Shown here piece by piece: positions 5,233 to 5,410 of a stretch of 5,410 nucleotides of DNA. The first letter of the stretch is position 1; the number at the start of each line of letters is the position of its first letter. Source of the DNA: a bacterium (lineage in GTDB: Bacteria > Ratteibacteria > UBA8468 > B48-G9 > JAFGKM01); the NCBI GenBank assembly GCA_035370465.1, contig DAOOVW010000072.1, positions 1 to 5,410 on the forward strand. Reading direction: 5' to 3'. The position numbers and the translations under genes are program-made. The notes under the pieces were generated by a model. It searched no databases, was not told the origin of the DNA, and saw nothing but the letters and a program-made list of their open reading frames with translations.

Positions 5233-5321
5233 ATCTATTTTTTTAATTATACTACCCCAAGTTTTTGTCAATAGTTTTCAAAGTATTGTTATTCCTGTAT
5301 TTTATCATTTACCATTATCTA

Positions 5322-5349
5322 TTGACAGGAAAAAAATTGGGGGTAAAAT
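5322..5349 (+). promoter_or_regulatory. Promoter of the gene entering the right edge
   Basis: TTGACA (5322-5327) and TAAAAT (5344-5349) are separated by 16 bases, giving a start near 5356 and a leader of about 28 nt to the ATG at 5384. An alternative is TTGGGG (5337-5342) with TATAAA (5360-5365) at 17 bases. Either one places the TetR-type palindrome at or just after the transcription start. Confidence 0.6.
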
Positions 5350-5367
5350 AATTACTTATTATAAAAC

Positions 5368-5381
5368 TGACTGGTCAGTCA
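5368..5381. promoter_or_regulatory. TetR-family-type operator palindrome
   Basis: TGACTG and CAGTCA are perfect 6-bp inverted arms around GT. Palindromes of the TGACTG/CAGTCA or TGACYGGTCAGT type are commonly bound by TetR/AcrR-family repressors that control their own genes. It lies between the promoter and the ATG, two bases from the start codon, where a bound repressor would block transcription. Confidence 0.6.
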
Positions 5382-5383
5382 TA

Positions 5384-5410
5384 ATGAATAAAAAAAAATT
5401 AATATTAACA
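5384..5410 (+). CDS. 5' end of a gene, possibly TetR-family regulator
   Basis: The nine codons visible encode MNKKKLILT, after which the window ends. They follow a good promoter and a TetR-type operator. A short Lys-rich start leading into LIL is how many TetR-family helix-turn-helix domains begin (typically KKxxILxAAxxLF), so an autoregulated TetR-type repressor is the favoured guess. No Shine-Dalgarno is visible, similar to uvrB. Too little is present to prove a gene or its family. Confidence 0.4.

Noticed and set aside
5246..5271. Minus-strand TTGACA and TATAAT just outside the right inverted repeat
   Set aside because: The spacing is only 14 bases, too short for a standard promoter, and a better promoter exists at 5012-5040.
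2778..5319. 13-nt direct repeat ATTTACCATTATC at 2778-2790 and 5307-5319, outside the cassette
   Set aside because: Unequal distances from the two inverted repeats (about 176 and 74 bases) do not fit a target-site duplication, and a 13-mer match is near chance expectation in AT-rich DNA.

Overview
The window comes from an AT-rich bacterial chromosome. Its proteins are rich in Lys, Ile and Glu, and its intergenic DNA contains long A and T runs. The complete uvrB makes it bacterial in type, but nothing here fixes a phylum; an uncultivated or thermophile-like low-GC lineage would fit. That is inference only.

Layout: (1) Positions 1-730 hold no credible gene. Positions 1-543 are a conspicuously GC-richer cluster of non-coding repeats: a 29-nt dyad module present twice, a roughly 70-bp tandem direct repeat, and a 120-bp MITE-like palindrome containing a perfect 13-bp hairpin. 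Positions 544-729 are plain AT-rich spacer. (2) A complete uvrB on the minus strand (730-2733) encodes the damage-recognition helicase of nucleotide excision repair. Its TATAAT box lies so close to the ATG that the mRNA is probably leaderless, and a 15-bp palindrome lies further upstream. (3) A 2.27-kb segment (2967-5232) is bounded by 26-bp inverted repeats that match at 25 of 26 positions. It contains one large minus-strand gene (3171-4868) encoding a DUF262-HNH protein with a C-terminal Mrr_N-like winged helix. This architecture suggests a single-protein, modification-dependent (type IV-like) restriction or anti-phage nuclease. (4) At the right edge, a strong plus-strand promoter, a 14-bp TetR-type palindrome and the first nine codons of a gene begin a transcription unit that runs out of the window.

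The main point of interest is segment 3. A lone defence-type nuclease gene is enclosed by terminal-like inverted repeats, with no transposase and no methyltransferase. Its upstream region has a good extended -10 promoter, a leader of about 137 nt, and an 11-codon leader ORF with its own Shine-Dalgarno. The stop codon of that ORF overlaps the Shine-Dalgarno of the nuclease gene, which looks like translational coupling. Both inverted repeats carry a TTGACA box facing inward. The segment reads as a candidate non-autonomous mobile defence cassette inserted between uvrB and a probable TetR-type regulator. The mobility is inferred from the inverted repeats alone; no clear target-site duplication was found.
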